Of a stretch of 64,000 nucleotides of DNA, positions 1 to 12,653 are shown piece after piece. The stretch covers positions 68,022,948-68,086,947 of the forward strand of contig JBOZIK010000001.1 in the NCBI GenBank assembly GCA_051453625.1. Reading direction: 5' to 3'. The DNA comes from Welwitschia mirabilis. Lineage: Eukaryota > Gnetophyta > Gnetopsida > Welwitschiales. Position numbers and translations under genes: made by a program. Position 1 is the first letter of the stretch. Each line of letters starts with the position of its first letter. The notes under the pieces were generated by a model. The model saw only the letters and a list, made by a program, of their open reading frames with translations, was not told the origin of the DNA and searched no databases.

Positions 1-3000
1 CCTTCTTTTCCTGCAAAAGTTAATTTAGAAATGTGTTTATGTGTATCTTATAGATTCATAAATAATGACATTTCATACTTAGGAACTTGTCTATATAGAT
101 TGATCTTCATACATGTGCACATTTAAGATACCTTACAAACATTTAATTAGGCTATTATAGCAAATTTAAATGATTTTATTAAGAGCTAAACTTTGGCAAG
201 GTTATTACATTAGTCTTATCTCTAATTAGAGGAACTTAGCATAAAATCTTGAATGCTATAATTTGGATTCAGAGCATTAATTGAAGTTTTAGGTTTTAAG
301 AAGATAGAAGTTATGCATGATGATGTTTTAAACGTAGGAGTCAAACTTTAAAAGCATAATTCATTTTAACTTATGGATTGCAGTTATATAGTAAAATGCC
401 TAAAAATATATTTTATTAAAATAAATATCTATAATATGACTCTAATAGCATAGGGCATTTTCTTTTGATTAGAGAAATTATTTTATAATATTTAACCTTG
501 GATGGTCATATGTCCAAACTCTAAATTTGTATATAAAATTTTCCTTATTATGAAGGAAGACATGAAATAATTAAATTAATTTATGTATTTGTGCAAGAGT
601 GCCATAACCACTTAAGCCCTTTTAAACTAAGTAGATGGGTCTTTGATACATGGAGCTATGGATGTAGTGATCTTACATCTATAAGATATTATCATAGTAA
701 TGGATGATATTGATATGCGAGAGAAAATGGATCTATAAGGGTGATTTCTATTCTTAATGTTTTATCTTGTTATTAATGTTTATCTAAATTGTTTTATGTT
801 TTATTTAATTTGATATTGATGCATTTCATATTTCATAAATTAGTAGATCTTTATAATTAAAATAAAATACAATAATCATGGTTATGATAATCTTTTAAAA
901 ATAATTAGAATCATGATTTGTCATAGCATATGTAAATAATAGTAAGCTTAATCTAATATTCTGTCACTATATGCTATCCTCAAATGAATCCATGCCATAC
1001 CTATAATATTGAATTTTACTTTTTACCTTTTATTTTGATAATTTTTATTTAGCAACTAATACTTATAGCTATATTGTTATGTATATGCTTTATTTAGAAG
1101 AATAATATTCTTGTACTTTTAATTTGGGTCTACCATACTAAAACCTATAAGAAGCATAATAACTAAGAGTGAAATTTAAAAAGATAAGTGAATATACTAA
1201 AAATTCAATAATAAGAAGAGAAAAAAAAGGAACAACAATAAAGGCCTAGATAAACTATACTATATCTTCCTAATAACAAAGAGAACTCATAGAGATGATA
1301 CCTAGAAAATATAGAGATTTAGATAAAATAAATAACAAGAAGAAGGAGATATTATCAAATATTGATTAAGAAAGAAATAATTTATGTAACTTGATGATTC
1401 TATAGAAACCTAAGCTCTAAAGTGGGCTCTTCTCATAAAGTATTTTCTGTAATACAAACTTCTTTTACTTGATGTTTTTTTTCTTCGCTTTTTTCCTATG
1501 CTTTTTACATCCTTTTTTCTATGCTTTTTTTGCTATGTTTAAAATGTATTTTTAGGCTTATAATATTTCGATATCATCATATAATAGAAATGTATGTTGT
1601 TTTCTTTAAAAATTAGGCTTTAAAGTGAAGTTTTAACATACTTTAACCCTTATTCACATTGAGAATGATGAAATGCGTTGGATAGGCATCATTAGATATT
1701 GAAAATTTTTAAAATTTAATTTTTATGCCTTAATTTAATACAAAAACTACATAATTATATTTCTACTTTTCTATTTTGAAAGGATATAAAATAAGAAGTT
1801 AAGAAAAATATTAAAATTGCAAATGAAATTAAACTTCAAAAGTTAGAAATTTTTGTTTCTTTTGTAATATGATACATTAATTTGATTTAAGAAATGGATT
1901 TTGTTTTTTTCTGGGAGATTATTTTAAGATTTATTTCTAATATTAAATGTAATACTTTAAAAAATTTTAAAGATTGCAAATTGCCTTTTGAACTTCAACT
2001 TTTCATATTTGCTAAGGCAATAGTAAAGTGCTAGCAAGGGAATGTAATTACAGTTTAAATATTATAATTTTGAATCTTAGTATAGCAATTATTTTAAAGT
2101 GATTAATTCTATGTTTAATAATCATTTTTCATTAATAGATATTTAATCATAACTATTATTATTCATCATGAGAGAATGATATTCTAGTTTTATGGTAAAA
2201 CTTGCAAAGCATTAATTAATTCATTATTGAATGTTAAAATCTTAACCTAACTAGTCCATCACTAGATCCATGGTGTCATTGATGTTTTGAATATTATAAG
2301 TTTCATAAAATTCAAAATAAAAATCAACTATTAAATAATAATTTTAGTTTGACAAATAGCTATGAAACTCAACCAAAAGTTTAAAAAATCAAAAAGATAT
2401 GATAAAGATTATTTTACTAATCTTAATTATTAAATAATATCACTTTGATTAGGTGTGTTATGGCTTAATTTATTTAGCAAAATAATTTGAATATAAAATC
2501 ATAACCTTAATACTATGAAAGCACAACCTACCTTAAGAGTTATAAATCATTTGATTATGTGGTTCTTCATGTTAGCATTACATGTTTCGTTTATGATTAA
2601 CATTCCTTTTCACTATTTCTTGCATTTTCTATTAATCCCATTATGATTTCATGACTATGTTAATGCTTGTCTTATAATAATTTTCTAAACCTCTTTTATT
2701 CTTCCCTAATCATGTGAGAATGATTGTTCAATGAGGAAGCCTTCTTATCAAGCCTAAGGATGTATTTTATATCAAATTATTATTTTTTCTAGTATTCACA
2801 TTCCTAATTAATGAAATTTGAATAATACTTGGATTTGCTTTTAATTTCCATCATTATAAATTTATGATTCTTGCATTATAATACTCTAGTTTAGATGTTC
2901 TTTTACTATTTATTATTTAATTATTAATTTCTTTAATGAAGTTTTAGAGATTTATTAGGATAAGTGATTGATATGTTAGATTTGTAACATTTCTTATGAT

Positions 3001-5870
3001 TTTTGTTTTCAAGATTACATTGTATGATAATCCATATCTCAATGATAATGATATCATTTTTGAGTTAATGAAAGGATGATGATTATTGTGTTTTTCATTA
3101 TTTAGGATTTCTTAATTGTTTATCTTGTAAATGATTATTTCTAATGCTTAAGAGAAGAAGCATTTATCTACTATGTTTCATACTTTTTTAAATAATTTTA
3201 CTTATCCTACAAGTATTTGATTTAATACAAATAAATGATTTTAAGATTCAAAATTCCCTTGTGATTTTTAGAAAATATGGAAAATTAAAATTGTCTATAT
3301 TACAAGTAACAATCCTAATTTTTATTTTAAAATTAATATCCTTACCTTAGTAGCTAGGGCATATCGCTCCTTAAGCATGAAGCATATTCTAAAGTAGATA
3401 AATATAAAGTATTTATTAAATATGATTTACCAATTTGTATCAAAGCCCCTCGGTGAAGAATATTAGTTAACCTAGATCATCATCATTCTTAGAAGTGCAA
3501 ACATCCTAGAAAACTCTATGAAAGTCTTTTTTGATTAGTAATCATGATTAAAGAAAATTCCTAAATATATGATCAATTAGAGGAAAAAAAAATTCACATG
3601 TAATCTAATAGGAAGAGTAATAAATATGTCTTTAGTTCAAGAATATGTTTACAAATCAGATACTTGCCTATAAGGTATTTTTTTTAATCCTTGCATCTTT
3701 TAATTTTGTTTTTATCTTACACAATATAAAATTACACAACTTCTTAAAGTTACTCCTCAATAAAAATGGGATTTCTAAAATCTTAAATACTTCATTCTTA
3801 GAATGATATGATAAAATTAGAGTGACAACTTTCTCTAGCCTTTAAACTACAAAAGATATATGACTTAGTATAATGAACTCAAGATCCCAAAAGATGATAA
3901 CATTGATCAACCTACTGAAATAGATAACCAACAATGAAGGCTGTATTGTGAATCACAAAGAATGAGTTATCTACATCTAACATTAAAAAGCTACTTTAAG
4001 GTCACAACAATTTTGATTCCATAAATTTAAATAATAGAAGTATATTAAAAAAGAGCATGAGAAAGAAAAGCAATAGTGAGGTAAAAAGGTATGAGGCTAA
4101 ATGACACCAATGCCTCATTGATAGTATAAGGCAAAAGATTTGAGTAATACTAGTTGTAGTAGAAACTTGAAAATTGACATCAATAAATAAGATATGAATA
4201 ATATTGATGAAATTATTATCAAAACCATATTTCTAAAAGCATGAAATGAAAAACTTCCATTCAATCTAGCTATAAGCTTTAGCATAGTAACATGTTTCCA
4301 ATTTGTTTACGAATCAATATCATATACTACAACAAGATACAAATTATTATTATAATTTATTAGACTTAAAACTATGTCATACATAAGTGTTTTAATGTTA
4401 ATAAGATTTGAAAGAGTTTACTTTTGAAATCCTAGTGAACTTTATGTTATGCATCTTGGAATTATAAAACAAAAGATAACTGAATCATTATATGAATTTT
4501 AATCATATTATTTAATTTATCTATGAAATAAAAATAAGGTTACTAATGTTCTTATAGTTTTGTATTCGATTATTTTTTAATTCTATGAATACTTAATTGA
4601 CATATAAGGTTAGTTGATTTGATATCAAGAGAAGAAAGATGTTTCAAGCAATATTTTATCCACCATAGAGGATGTTATGTTTTTCTTATTTAGAATGGTC
4701 ATGCTAAGAAAACTATAAGTACATTTAAGAGGAAAATTTTTTTAACATGTATTGTAATGATTTTTAGAAAACTTGTATTTTTCCTAAAGAAGTTGAAATA
4801 TGAATTTGTGATGGCTTATACACCATTAACAATAGTAGTGTTAGCTCTTTAAAAACTAAGAAATTATTAAAACACAAAACTATTTTATATCTAATTTCTT
4901 CTCTTTGATCCTAATGTAAATTTATCTTATTATGTGAAACAACCTTATTTTTAAATTTTTAAATAAATTATTTTTCTTATATTATCATATTAAGATTTTT
5001 TGTTTATTTATGTTTATTAATTATATTTCAAAATAAGTAAAATTTTTAATATAGAAGTTTACATGCTTGTTCTTTTATATTTTTGTCTTTAAAAGTAAAT
5101 ATGCTTTAAATGTGACTCGAAATTCCAAAATGTCATTTACTTTATAATTTGTTTTAAGATTTTATAATATCATATTGGAAGATATTTTATTTTGCTAAGT
5201 TTCTCCTAATTATCTATTGTATTATCTTGGGTTTTTGCCACCATATAACTATGTTGGGATAAAGTCATTAATGTTGTTATCCATGAATAAGAATTATTAA
5301 TGTTGAGTTATAATTCTAGTTGACCTCATCATGTACATGGATAGCATTACAAAGATACATCATGGAAACTTATATTATCTTTAAATCCTTAAGCAAATAA
5401 ATAATGGATGTATATTAACTATAAAAATTTTATTTTGTTCCTCTTATCCATCGTCTTCTTTAATCATTTGCTACATTTGAATCTTCAATAAGTCAAATAT
5501 AGTCCCACTATTAGAATCTCTTTTTTTAACTTAAAAGTGAAATAAAAGTTGTACAAATGTTAGATCAAATAAAAAAAGATGGAATAATGTTGAATGTAAT
5601 AAAAAATACAAAAACAAGAAGCATGTAAATTGAAGGCAAAAGGTACATAGACCTATATGATTTGATAATGTACCTACTTCCATGGATATGGGAAGATACT
5701 TTTCTCACTATAGGATGAAAAATTACAATAGTACAAATCTAACTTGCTCTATCAGTACAGTAACAATAATAAGTTAAGCACAAAAACAACCATCATTATC
5801 TCTTCAATATAGTAGTAGGGATGAGAACACAAAAAGATAAGAAAACCTTGTTATCACTCATCCATACTTA
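1..5870. other. AT-rich stretch, no recognisable gene
   Basis: I see no convincing coding region on either strand: frames are short, biased to A/T-rich codons and carry no family motif. Long A and T runs dominate. One weak signal is a match at about 3,434-3,447 (plus strand) to the initiator-Met tRNA primer site used by Copia elements (TGTATCAAAGCC against TGGTATCAGAGC), but no gag or LTR pair could be read beside it. The stretch is probably decayed transposon DNA; that is inference from its neighbours. Confidence 0.5.
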
Positions 5871-5899
5871 GAAGACCATAACATATATTGTTACTTCAA

Positions 5900-6745
5900 T
5901 GCAATGCTCTATTTCAAAGTTCCACTACTCTTTATATATGTTTAAGATTATGGAAATACCATGTTCTAGAAAAATTAGAACTTTGAAAGCCATGTACCAA
6001 ATGCACCAAATCTAATCTAAAAAAGCCTTAAACATCACTATGTACTAAATCTAGGATATCCTTACTCTTTTCTTTGCTACTAGCAAATTTCACCTTGTGT
6101 TTTCTTCCATATGCATAATTCTTAAAAAAATCATATTCTATTTTTCTTTAGGTTTGGAAGTGAATTTTCATTAAGTAAACTCTTCATCTTAGTTCACTAA
6201 GATGACTAAGATGCTTGTGCCAAAAAATTAATGTAGCAACATCCCTGGCTATAATGTCTAAATCTTCTGCAACTATTTATTCCAATAGCATGTAGATATT
6301 TACATGCTTCTTGTTGTTCACCATCATAGAGAATCTTCAAAGACTTTTAATCACTTAGTTTCTCCCATGAACTTACAATCGAGATCATCCAATGCTCCAA
6401 GGAAACCTTTGAAACATATCTTATATGTAAAATATTTTGCTCAACTCCATCATGTATCTTAATTCGAATGATACCAACACCAACAATCCTAAATTTATCA
6501 TTCATTCTGATTAGGAAATGTTCCTCATTAATTTTTTATTAAGTGTAAAACCAAGATTTGTTGGAAGGAATTTGCCATGAAGCCCATAAATCAAGGATTC
6601 AATTAGCACCTTTATGTGGTCTTAAAGATGCAAGCACATCTCCACTAGCATCTGCATTTACAAAGTTATACCCATCTATTTGAAAGCTTGAGCCCTTAAC
6701 ATTCCCTAGCTTTTCATGTGACATTGACCATAAATGCAATTAATG
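5900..6745 (-). pseudogene. Decayed Ty1/Copia gag-protease-integrase fragment
   Basis: Read on the minus strand from high to low coordinates, the pieces follow Copia polyprotein order. A damaged CCHC-like zinc knuckle (HLWSMSHEKLGN) lies near 6,725. It is followed by the block after the protease active site (RIVGVGIIRIKIHDGVEQN, about 6,430-6,500), then the pre-integrase/integrase boundary YAYGRKHKVKFASSKEKSKD followed by ILDLVHSDV (about 6,030-6,117), where family members read ...VHSDVWGP. The W is replaced here by a stop. A FSRTWYFHNLKH block at about 5,940-5,985 corresponds to the DDFSRKVWVYFLKHK region of integrase. Several stops and frame shifts show that it is dead. No reverse transcriptase was found further down and no LTR was delimited. 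Confidence 0.8.
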
Positions 6746-7170
6746 TGAGTAACACTTAAAATTTACACCCAATTTTGGGCTTAGCTATGACAAAAGGAGA
6801 CTCTCATTAATTTTAGGTTCATTTACAATAAAAAGAGATGCATATTTAATTCAAGAGGAGATCATGCATTTAAAAGTTTCCACCCAAGTTTAAGCTCATT
6901 AAAACAAATGCATGTTAATTTTAGGCTCATTTAAAAAACCATGGATTTTGAAACGTAGAATTAGCAAATTTAATGTAGAATATCAAATTTAATCACAAAA
7001 GAAGGATAACCCAAATTGAAGACGTTGTGAATTGAAGTGAACAGCAAAGAGTGTTAAAAGGTACAAAAATTTTTAACCACTAATTTACCCCTCATTTTAT
7101 TGACTCATACTAGTAAACGAGGACAAACTGGGGATTTCTTAATCATGGTTGGGCCAGTCCTACAGACACA

Positions 7171-7176
7171 TTTATT
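7171..7176 (-). promoter_or_regulatory. Possible polyadenylation signal AATAAA of the lectin gene
   Basis: The minus strand reads AATAAA about 140 bases past the stop codon of the jacalin gene, a usual distance for a plant 3' UTR. In such AT-rich DNA the hexamer is common, so this rests mainly on position. Confidence 0.35.
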
Positions 7177-7315
7177 GAATCAAATATTGCACCAAACCAA
7201 CTCAACCTCTAAATGAGGATCATCGCAGTCCCATGCAAAACGTTTTCGCTAAATCCACTGCCGTTCCGGTGAATACCTTGAATGTCATAAATCTCATTAG
7301 TGATTTAAAGAAATG

Positions 7316-10300
7316 CTACTTGCTTGTGCTGCTCCGAAATTTGGAAAGGAGTCTGTTGTTGGGTTTCTGATCGTTCCCTAACCAGTGTTGCATATGGACT
7401 CCAATAGCATGCAGACAGATACTGCTTCGGCCATGAAACCCAACGATCTTACCACCACTCTTGGCAGAGGTGAAGAACTTCCCAAATTCTTCGCCGAACG
7501 GCCCATATCTTCCCCTGGTGGAATAAAATGTCAGTGATTTTATGACTTCTGGTTCTTTTTCATTGCGGCAGCTACAGTAATATCCACTGACACAGGTGAG
7601 AATTTCGTCAGGATATTTAAACTTTATCTGCAAAACAATCAAATGAAATGAATTTTCAATATAGATGATCAAATCTCAGATTGCTGGAATTCAATGATTT
7701 GAAGTGTAGTAGTACCCTGTTTGGTGTAGCATCTGTTACAGTCCCTCCATGACGCATAGACCATACTGATTGCCCATTCCTGTCGTATTCAAATTGAATT
7801 GAATGTATTACTTCTGCCCTGGTGATCACTATCTGCTTGACACCAGAAAACACACCATCATCCCATGGTTTACCTCCATCCCCACCCCATGGGCCAGGTC
7901 CCACTGGAACAGGTTCTTTCACCACTCCATGTATCACCTAATTTAATTACAGGGCAAGTGTTTCTTAGAATTTGATACGAAAAGCATGCTTCACTTTAAT
8001 AAAATGTCGTCTATCTCTTCATCTATGAATCAGATCGTATGAATATCAAGCCTACCGATACACATCTGGGTTAAGAAGCAACTCGTACAAACTGAAAGGA
8101 GGAGAGGAACTTATACCTCTTCATATTTGGGTCCACCTACGGGAATCATCTTGTTACTCCATTTAAAACTGTCTCCGTAAGAATAATTATCTAGATCGTC
8201 TATAACAAATGGCCGTCCAGCCGGATAAAGCTTGTCTGTAACTGGACCCTCAAGAACATGTACCCCAATTGCATCAAGATACCATCCCTTTCTTCCGTGG
8301 AACCCTACAATCATCCCCTCTGCAGCTTTGGATGTGAAAGGTGTTCCCTGTTCTTCGCCATAGGGTCCATACTTCGCACTCGTGGTGTGAAACGTTAGGG
8401 ATTTAACAGCTGTGGGACCCATCATCAAAACAGTACCAAAGTATCCGGTAATGGCAGTTAAAAGTTCAAAGGGATAGTTGAAAACAATCTGCATGCAAAC
8501 ACACACATTTTCACAGTTGCCGTCTTTTCTATCGGGTTTAGCAGCGCTCAAGAAGTATCTAAATGTGAATTAAGCTGAATGACAATGAAAGGCTTCACCT
8601 TATGGGTCTTGAAACTACTTGTGGTTCCTCCGTGACGGTTGCCCCAAATTGATTGGCCGTTCCTGTCGTACTGGATTTGGATGGAAGAGATGCCTGCTCC
8701 TCTGCAAAGCACAATCTGTCGGACACCGGTGTAAATTCCATCATCAAAAACGCTTCCAGAATTGCCTCCCCATGGGCCAAGTGAAACCGGAGCCCTGCTA
8801 ACTATACTTTTCTCAGAACCATAAATTGGAGTCATCTGGACAAGAGCAATTCAATCGGTAATCAAACTGAACAAGCAAAACAATAATGCGAAATTTAGGT
8901 GCCAAATTGACAAAAAGTTGAAGAACAGAAGGTGCACAATGCATCTAAAACAGATATGCAATGAAAATTAGAAAACAGACCTTGGAACTGATGCTATTTT
9001 CAATTCCCCTGCTTCGAAAGGAATAGTTCTCAACGGCATCTTCATTAATGCTGTCCAATTTTGCACAATGCAGCTTCACATTGTCTGCAGATTCTGGGAG
9101 AGCTAGAAGTATGTTGTAAGTTTTGTTAGGATTTCCATCTTGAGATCTCGTAGTTGAAGAACGGCTAAGGGTCGGTGATGCAGAAACTATCGATCTTTCG
9201 GGTGATTGAATGTTCGAAGAATGAATGGGTGAAAGATANNNNNNNNNNNNNNNNNNNNNNNNNNNNNNNNNNNCATGGAATCCCACAAGCATGCCTCCAG
9301 ACACTGGAAATGTAAAATAAGTGCCTTGCTGCACTCCGTATGGTCCATATTTCTTCAAGTTGCTCTCAAATGTTAATGATCTGATCACTGACGGCCAGCC
9401 GCTCGACATAGGGCCGTAATGACCGCTCATCGAAGTCAGAAATTCTTTTGGATAATACAACTGAATCTGGCAACAAATCGTGGAAAATTTCCTAAGTTCA
9501 TTGCATATCTTTAGAAGTTCTTTTATAAATATGGTGATTCAAGCATATATCCTTGTCTATTCCTACATATTTATCTACCTACTTGAATGCAGGGTGTTCT
9601 GGAGTTTGGTTTATATTAACCAACACAGCAAATAATTGCGGTTCAGATCTGAAATAGGAATCTGAAACTGAAACTGATTATTCACGGGATTCTAAATTTC
9701 GAAAACTTGTAAAGATACCAAAATAAGAAACTTCTAGAAGAAGCCTTCGATGATTTTCCATTTTGATTTTCAAGAAATAAGAAATAACTTTAGGTTTATG
9801 CTTCCAGCCCTGCTATCGAGGGCACAAAGTCTAAATGAAAAACAAAAAAAACGATTTCCATGACATAACGAAGCTGAGAAAAAGCTTGTGAATCATGGCC
9901 TGTGGAACAAATGCACCATAGTAGTAGGTAGAGATCGTTAGTGTCTTACTGATTACACTTCTGCCCTAATTTGTCGCTCGCATCTAACGAGTTCATTAGT
10001 TATATCATCTTTGAAATCTCAAAGCGATCGCTTAAGAGTGTTAATCCCAGTTGCGATGTCTTGCTTAAATCTGGTAACGAACTGCGTAAGTTCAAACAAG
10101 TAGAGAAACGGAAAGCTCAGAGCATAAATACGAATGGCAATCCTTACATTTTCCAATGACACCGCTAAACTAACGACACATAAGGACAAACTCAAATTTA
10201 AAAACTTCCAGAGCGAATGAGTAACCTTTGTATGATCTTTGACTGAATCAAGAAAACCTTCTGTTCAGCTTTCCAGATTTTAGCTTACAGTATTTCAGCG

Positions 10301-10672
10301 AAACAAAAGATGTTGCAATATATGTACCTTCTCGGTTTGGTTTCCTCCGTTTCCACCGTGTCTTTGAGACCATGTCGGGCATCCGCCACGGTCATATTCA
10401 AATTTGATAGAATCGATTGCTGAAGCAAACACAATTATTATCTGCCTTACTCCCTCCGACACTCCATCGTCCCATGGACTTCCACCGCTGCCTCCCCAAG
10501 GGCCGACGCAGATTGATTTCTTGTTCTGCAAATACCACTTTAAAGTTAACTAAATCAAACCTTATATGCTGTAAAGGCGTCTCGAGATAAGCAATAATCC
10601 GGTGCAAGTCGAAACACAAGAAGAAATGAAATTTGTTAAGCGCTCAATTGACAACATTAACAGGATTACCAT
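7316..10672 (-). CDS. Three-domain jacalin-related lectin, JAL3-like
   Basis: A predicted cytosolic/nuclear mannose-type plant lectin with three tandem jacalin domains. Coding exons on the minus strand: 10,672-10,670 (tentative ATG), 10,525-10,328, 9,466-8,981, 8,835-8,599, 8,488-8,117, 7,937-7,716 and 7,627-7,316 (stop TAG). Every junction has GT/AG borders in phase 0, giving about 609 residues, close to Arabidopsis JAL3. Domains lie at about residues 9-147, 249-388 and 447-586. Each starts with a GPWGG block, continues through DDG.., QI.. and the YD(R)xG..W block, is split by an intron after HGG..., and ends in GFHG...AIGVH. Linker 2-3 contains VVKEPVPVGPGPWGG and the C-terminus has IGVHMQHWLGN, both hallmarks of the JAL3 subfamily. 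Thirty-five Ns (9,239-9,273) remove about 12 residues of the domain 1 sugar loop but keep the frame. Domain 2 keeps GWYLDAIG; domain 3 has ICLHAIG, so the usual sugar-contacting Asp is His. No signal peptide or membrane segment is visible. The first exon is the least certain part. Confidence 0.9.
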
Positions 10673-11395
10673 ATCTACTTCACTACCCTCGCAGATTTGA
10701 CCTCTGGAAAAGAAAGGAGAGTGTTCTTTCACCTGCAACAAGTTCGCTTTGAATTGCGAGGCTACGGATTTTCTATTGCATAATGCTTTATAGGCTTCAA
10801 CCCCAGGGCGGACATACGATTGTGTGTGGACAATTGGTTTGTGAAAAGAAAGCTTAACAGTGAAGGATCTCCGCAAAAGCTCCAAGGCTTTGATGAGAAC
10901 CGTTGAATGCCAAAGTTCAGAGGGAATTTCACAGCTGTGCTCATTTTCATCGCATAAAGGCGTTATTCCTCGTCTCCTTGAGGAATCCTCTCATTCACTA
11001 ATGATTCCGCGTGGATGGGGACTAAAGTGTCTAAAGGAGTTGTTTCGCACGACATTGGCAACTTCAAAAAGAAACCTTAAAACATTCACGCCAAACGCAA
11101 GGGCAACAGTCCGCCTGAGCTTCGCGGATGGAAAGGCGAGCATTGAGCAACAGAGTTGCGCTTAGGAATTTGATGATGACTTTGTTCGATGACATTTCTC
11201 ATGGAGGCCTCCGAACAGGAAGGAGGACAAGCGCTGACACGAAAGTCAGCGTTGTTCTCACTGAGAGTAGTCACGACAGACTATCCAGAAAAAGCCAAAG
11301 GGTCTTGGTTTATGTGGTTTACTCACCAATTTACAAGTTAAAGGGGTTACATGTTCAAGTCAAACTGTTTTATTTTTGAAAAAGGCGCGCAAAGA
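10673..11395 (-). promoter_or_regulatory. Upstream region of the lectin gene, with TATA-like box
   Basis: This stretch is less AT-rich than the transposon DNA around it and lies just upstream of the first proposed lectin exon. The minus strand has TATAAA at 10,792-10,787, about 115 bases before the proposed ATG, a sensible core-promoter spacing. The frame ending in ...EGSEVDM is open upstream to an ATG at 10,885, so the protein could instead start further upstream. Overlapping open frames of 60-100 codons on both strands (10,860-11,379) resemble no family I know and are best read as chance in less AT-rich DNA. Confidence 0.4.
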
Positions 11396-11402
11396 AACTA
11401 AG

Positions 11403-11578
11403 TTTACATATTTAAATGAACGGAACATAACAACAATTAAGGATTAAAGTTTTTCAAAAAACACACAAATTCTTTGCGTCGTGGGGCAGGTTTGTATATT
11501 TAAATGAATGGAACATAGTAGTAGTTAAAGATTAGAGTTTTTTAAAAAACACATAAATTCTTTCTGTTGTGGGGTTTG
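11403..11578 (+). repeat. Two tandem 88-bp units at the 5' side of a LINE
   Basis: The block starting near TTTAAATGAA..GGAACATA recurs with a period of 88 bases (TTTAAATGAA at 11,411 and 11,499), each unit ending in ...TCTTT...GTGGGG. It lies directly before the endonuclease reading frame. Tandem units in the 5' UTR are known from several LINE families, where they carry promoter activity; that role is inference here. Confidence 0.7.
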
Positions 11579-12217
11579 AAACATTGATAGAGGAATTGCA
11601 AATAAAATTGTTTCTTTAAATAATATTAGTTTTTTCAATAGTTTTGATATTTTTGGATTTGTAGAAACTTGGAAAAATGATGGATATGAGCATTTTTCTA
11701 TTAGAAATTTTAATATTATCTCTGGAAAAAATAGTAGAGCACATAGAAGAGGTAGACCGACAAGAGGCATTGAATGTCTCTTTTGAAGTTCCCTAGAGCA
11801 TATTGTTAAACTTGAAAAGGTGGATCAATAAAAACAATTTATTTGTCTGAAAACGCATCACCATTAGCTGTAATCAAGGATCAAAGTTTTTCCAAAAAAA
11901 CGCACAAATACTTTGTGTCATGGGGTTTTAAACATTGATGGAGGAATTGCAAATAAGATTGTTTCTTTAAACAATATTGGTTTCTTCAATGATTTTGATA
12001 TGTTTGGATTTGTAGAAACTTAGAAAGAGGATGGATCTGAGCATTTTTCTATCTCAAATTTTAATATTGTTTCTACAAAAAATAGTAGAGCAGGTAGAAG
12101 AGGTAGATCGACAGGAGGCATTGCATGTCTCTTTCGAAGCTTCCTAGACTATATTGTCAAACTTAAAAAGGTAGATCGATACAAACAATATATTTGGTTG
12201 TAAATTCATCACCATTA
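11521..12217 (+). repeat. Tandem duplication of about 350 bp in a LINE endonuclease region
   Basis: The sequence from about 11,521 to 11,868 is repeated, with point differences, from about 11,870 to 12,217. AACATTGAT occurs at 11,580 and 11,931, a shift of 351 bases. Both copies contain the start of the endonuclease frame (phrase FDIFGFVETW in the first). The second copy continues into the rest of the domain, so the first is a partial duplicate. Confidence 0.8.
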
Positions 12218-12653
12218 TAGCTATGTTTATCTTGCTATTTATAATTTTACTTGGAGAGAATCATCTATTTATACTAGCATAGGATTATCTAAATATTTTC
12301 CTTTCTAGCATTTAGAAGGAGATATTTGAGATTTTCGAACAAAAGGAAAGGTTTTCATTTGTGAAGCTTTTAATGCTCGAATTGGATTCCAACAAACATA
12401 TCTTATATAATGGCATCATCAAAATGATGGAATATATGTGATTTCTAATTTTAAGTTGTCTTGACATTCTATTGATAAAACTTTTAATGCACCCCAAAAA
12501 ATTTTCTAGAATGAATAAAGACAATGGATTTGTTAATTTGTAATGACTTAAATAGATTTCCTAGATCTCCAAATTTCACATGTATAGGAATCCAAGAAAA
12601 TTCATGTATTGATCTCTTTCTTTCTTCTTTTGAGGATGCATAATTTGTGAACT
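11579..12653 (+). pseudogene. LINE-type retrotransposon, endonuclease domain remnant
   Basis: The plus strand encodes a broken apurinic-type endonuclease of a non-LTR element. Readable pieces in order are FDIFGFVETWKNDGYEHFSI (the ..ETW.. block of the active site), RRGRPTRGIECLF, EAFNARIG near 12,365-12,390 (family GDFNARIG, with the catalytic D of GDFN replaced), and ENSCIDLFLSSFEDAQF near 12,600-12,640 (the C-terminal ..IDY.L.S block). Stops and frame shifts interrupt it. It ends abruptly at 12,653, where an LTR begins. The 12,440-12,653 part also occurs at 29,740-29,960 in the second LINE copy. Confidence 0.8.

Noticed and set aside
8595-8801. Short open frames on both strands over the jacalin exon at 8,599-8,835
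   Set aside because: Shadows of the lectin exon in other frames; the jacalin frame has the family motifs and splice sites.
9971-10159. 62-codon plus-strand frame
   Set aside because: It lies within the large intron (9,467-10,327) of the lectin gene, opposite strand, with no recognisable motif.
10860-11379. Open frames of 101 and 83 codons on the plus strand and 62 on the minus strand
   Set aside because: They overlap each other on both strands, match no family, and lie in the less AT-rich upstream region of the lectin gene where chance frames are longer.
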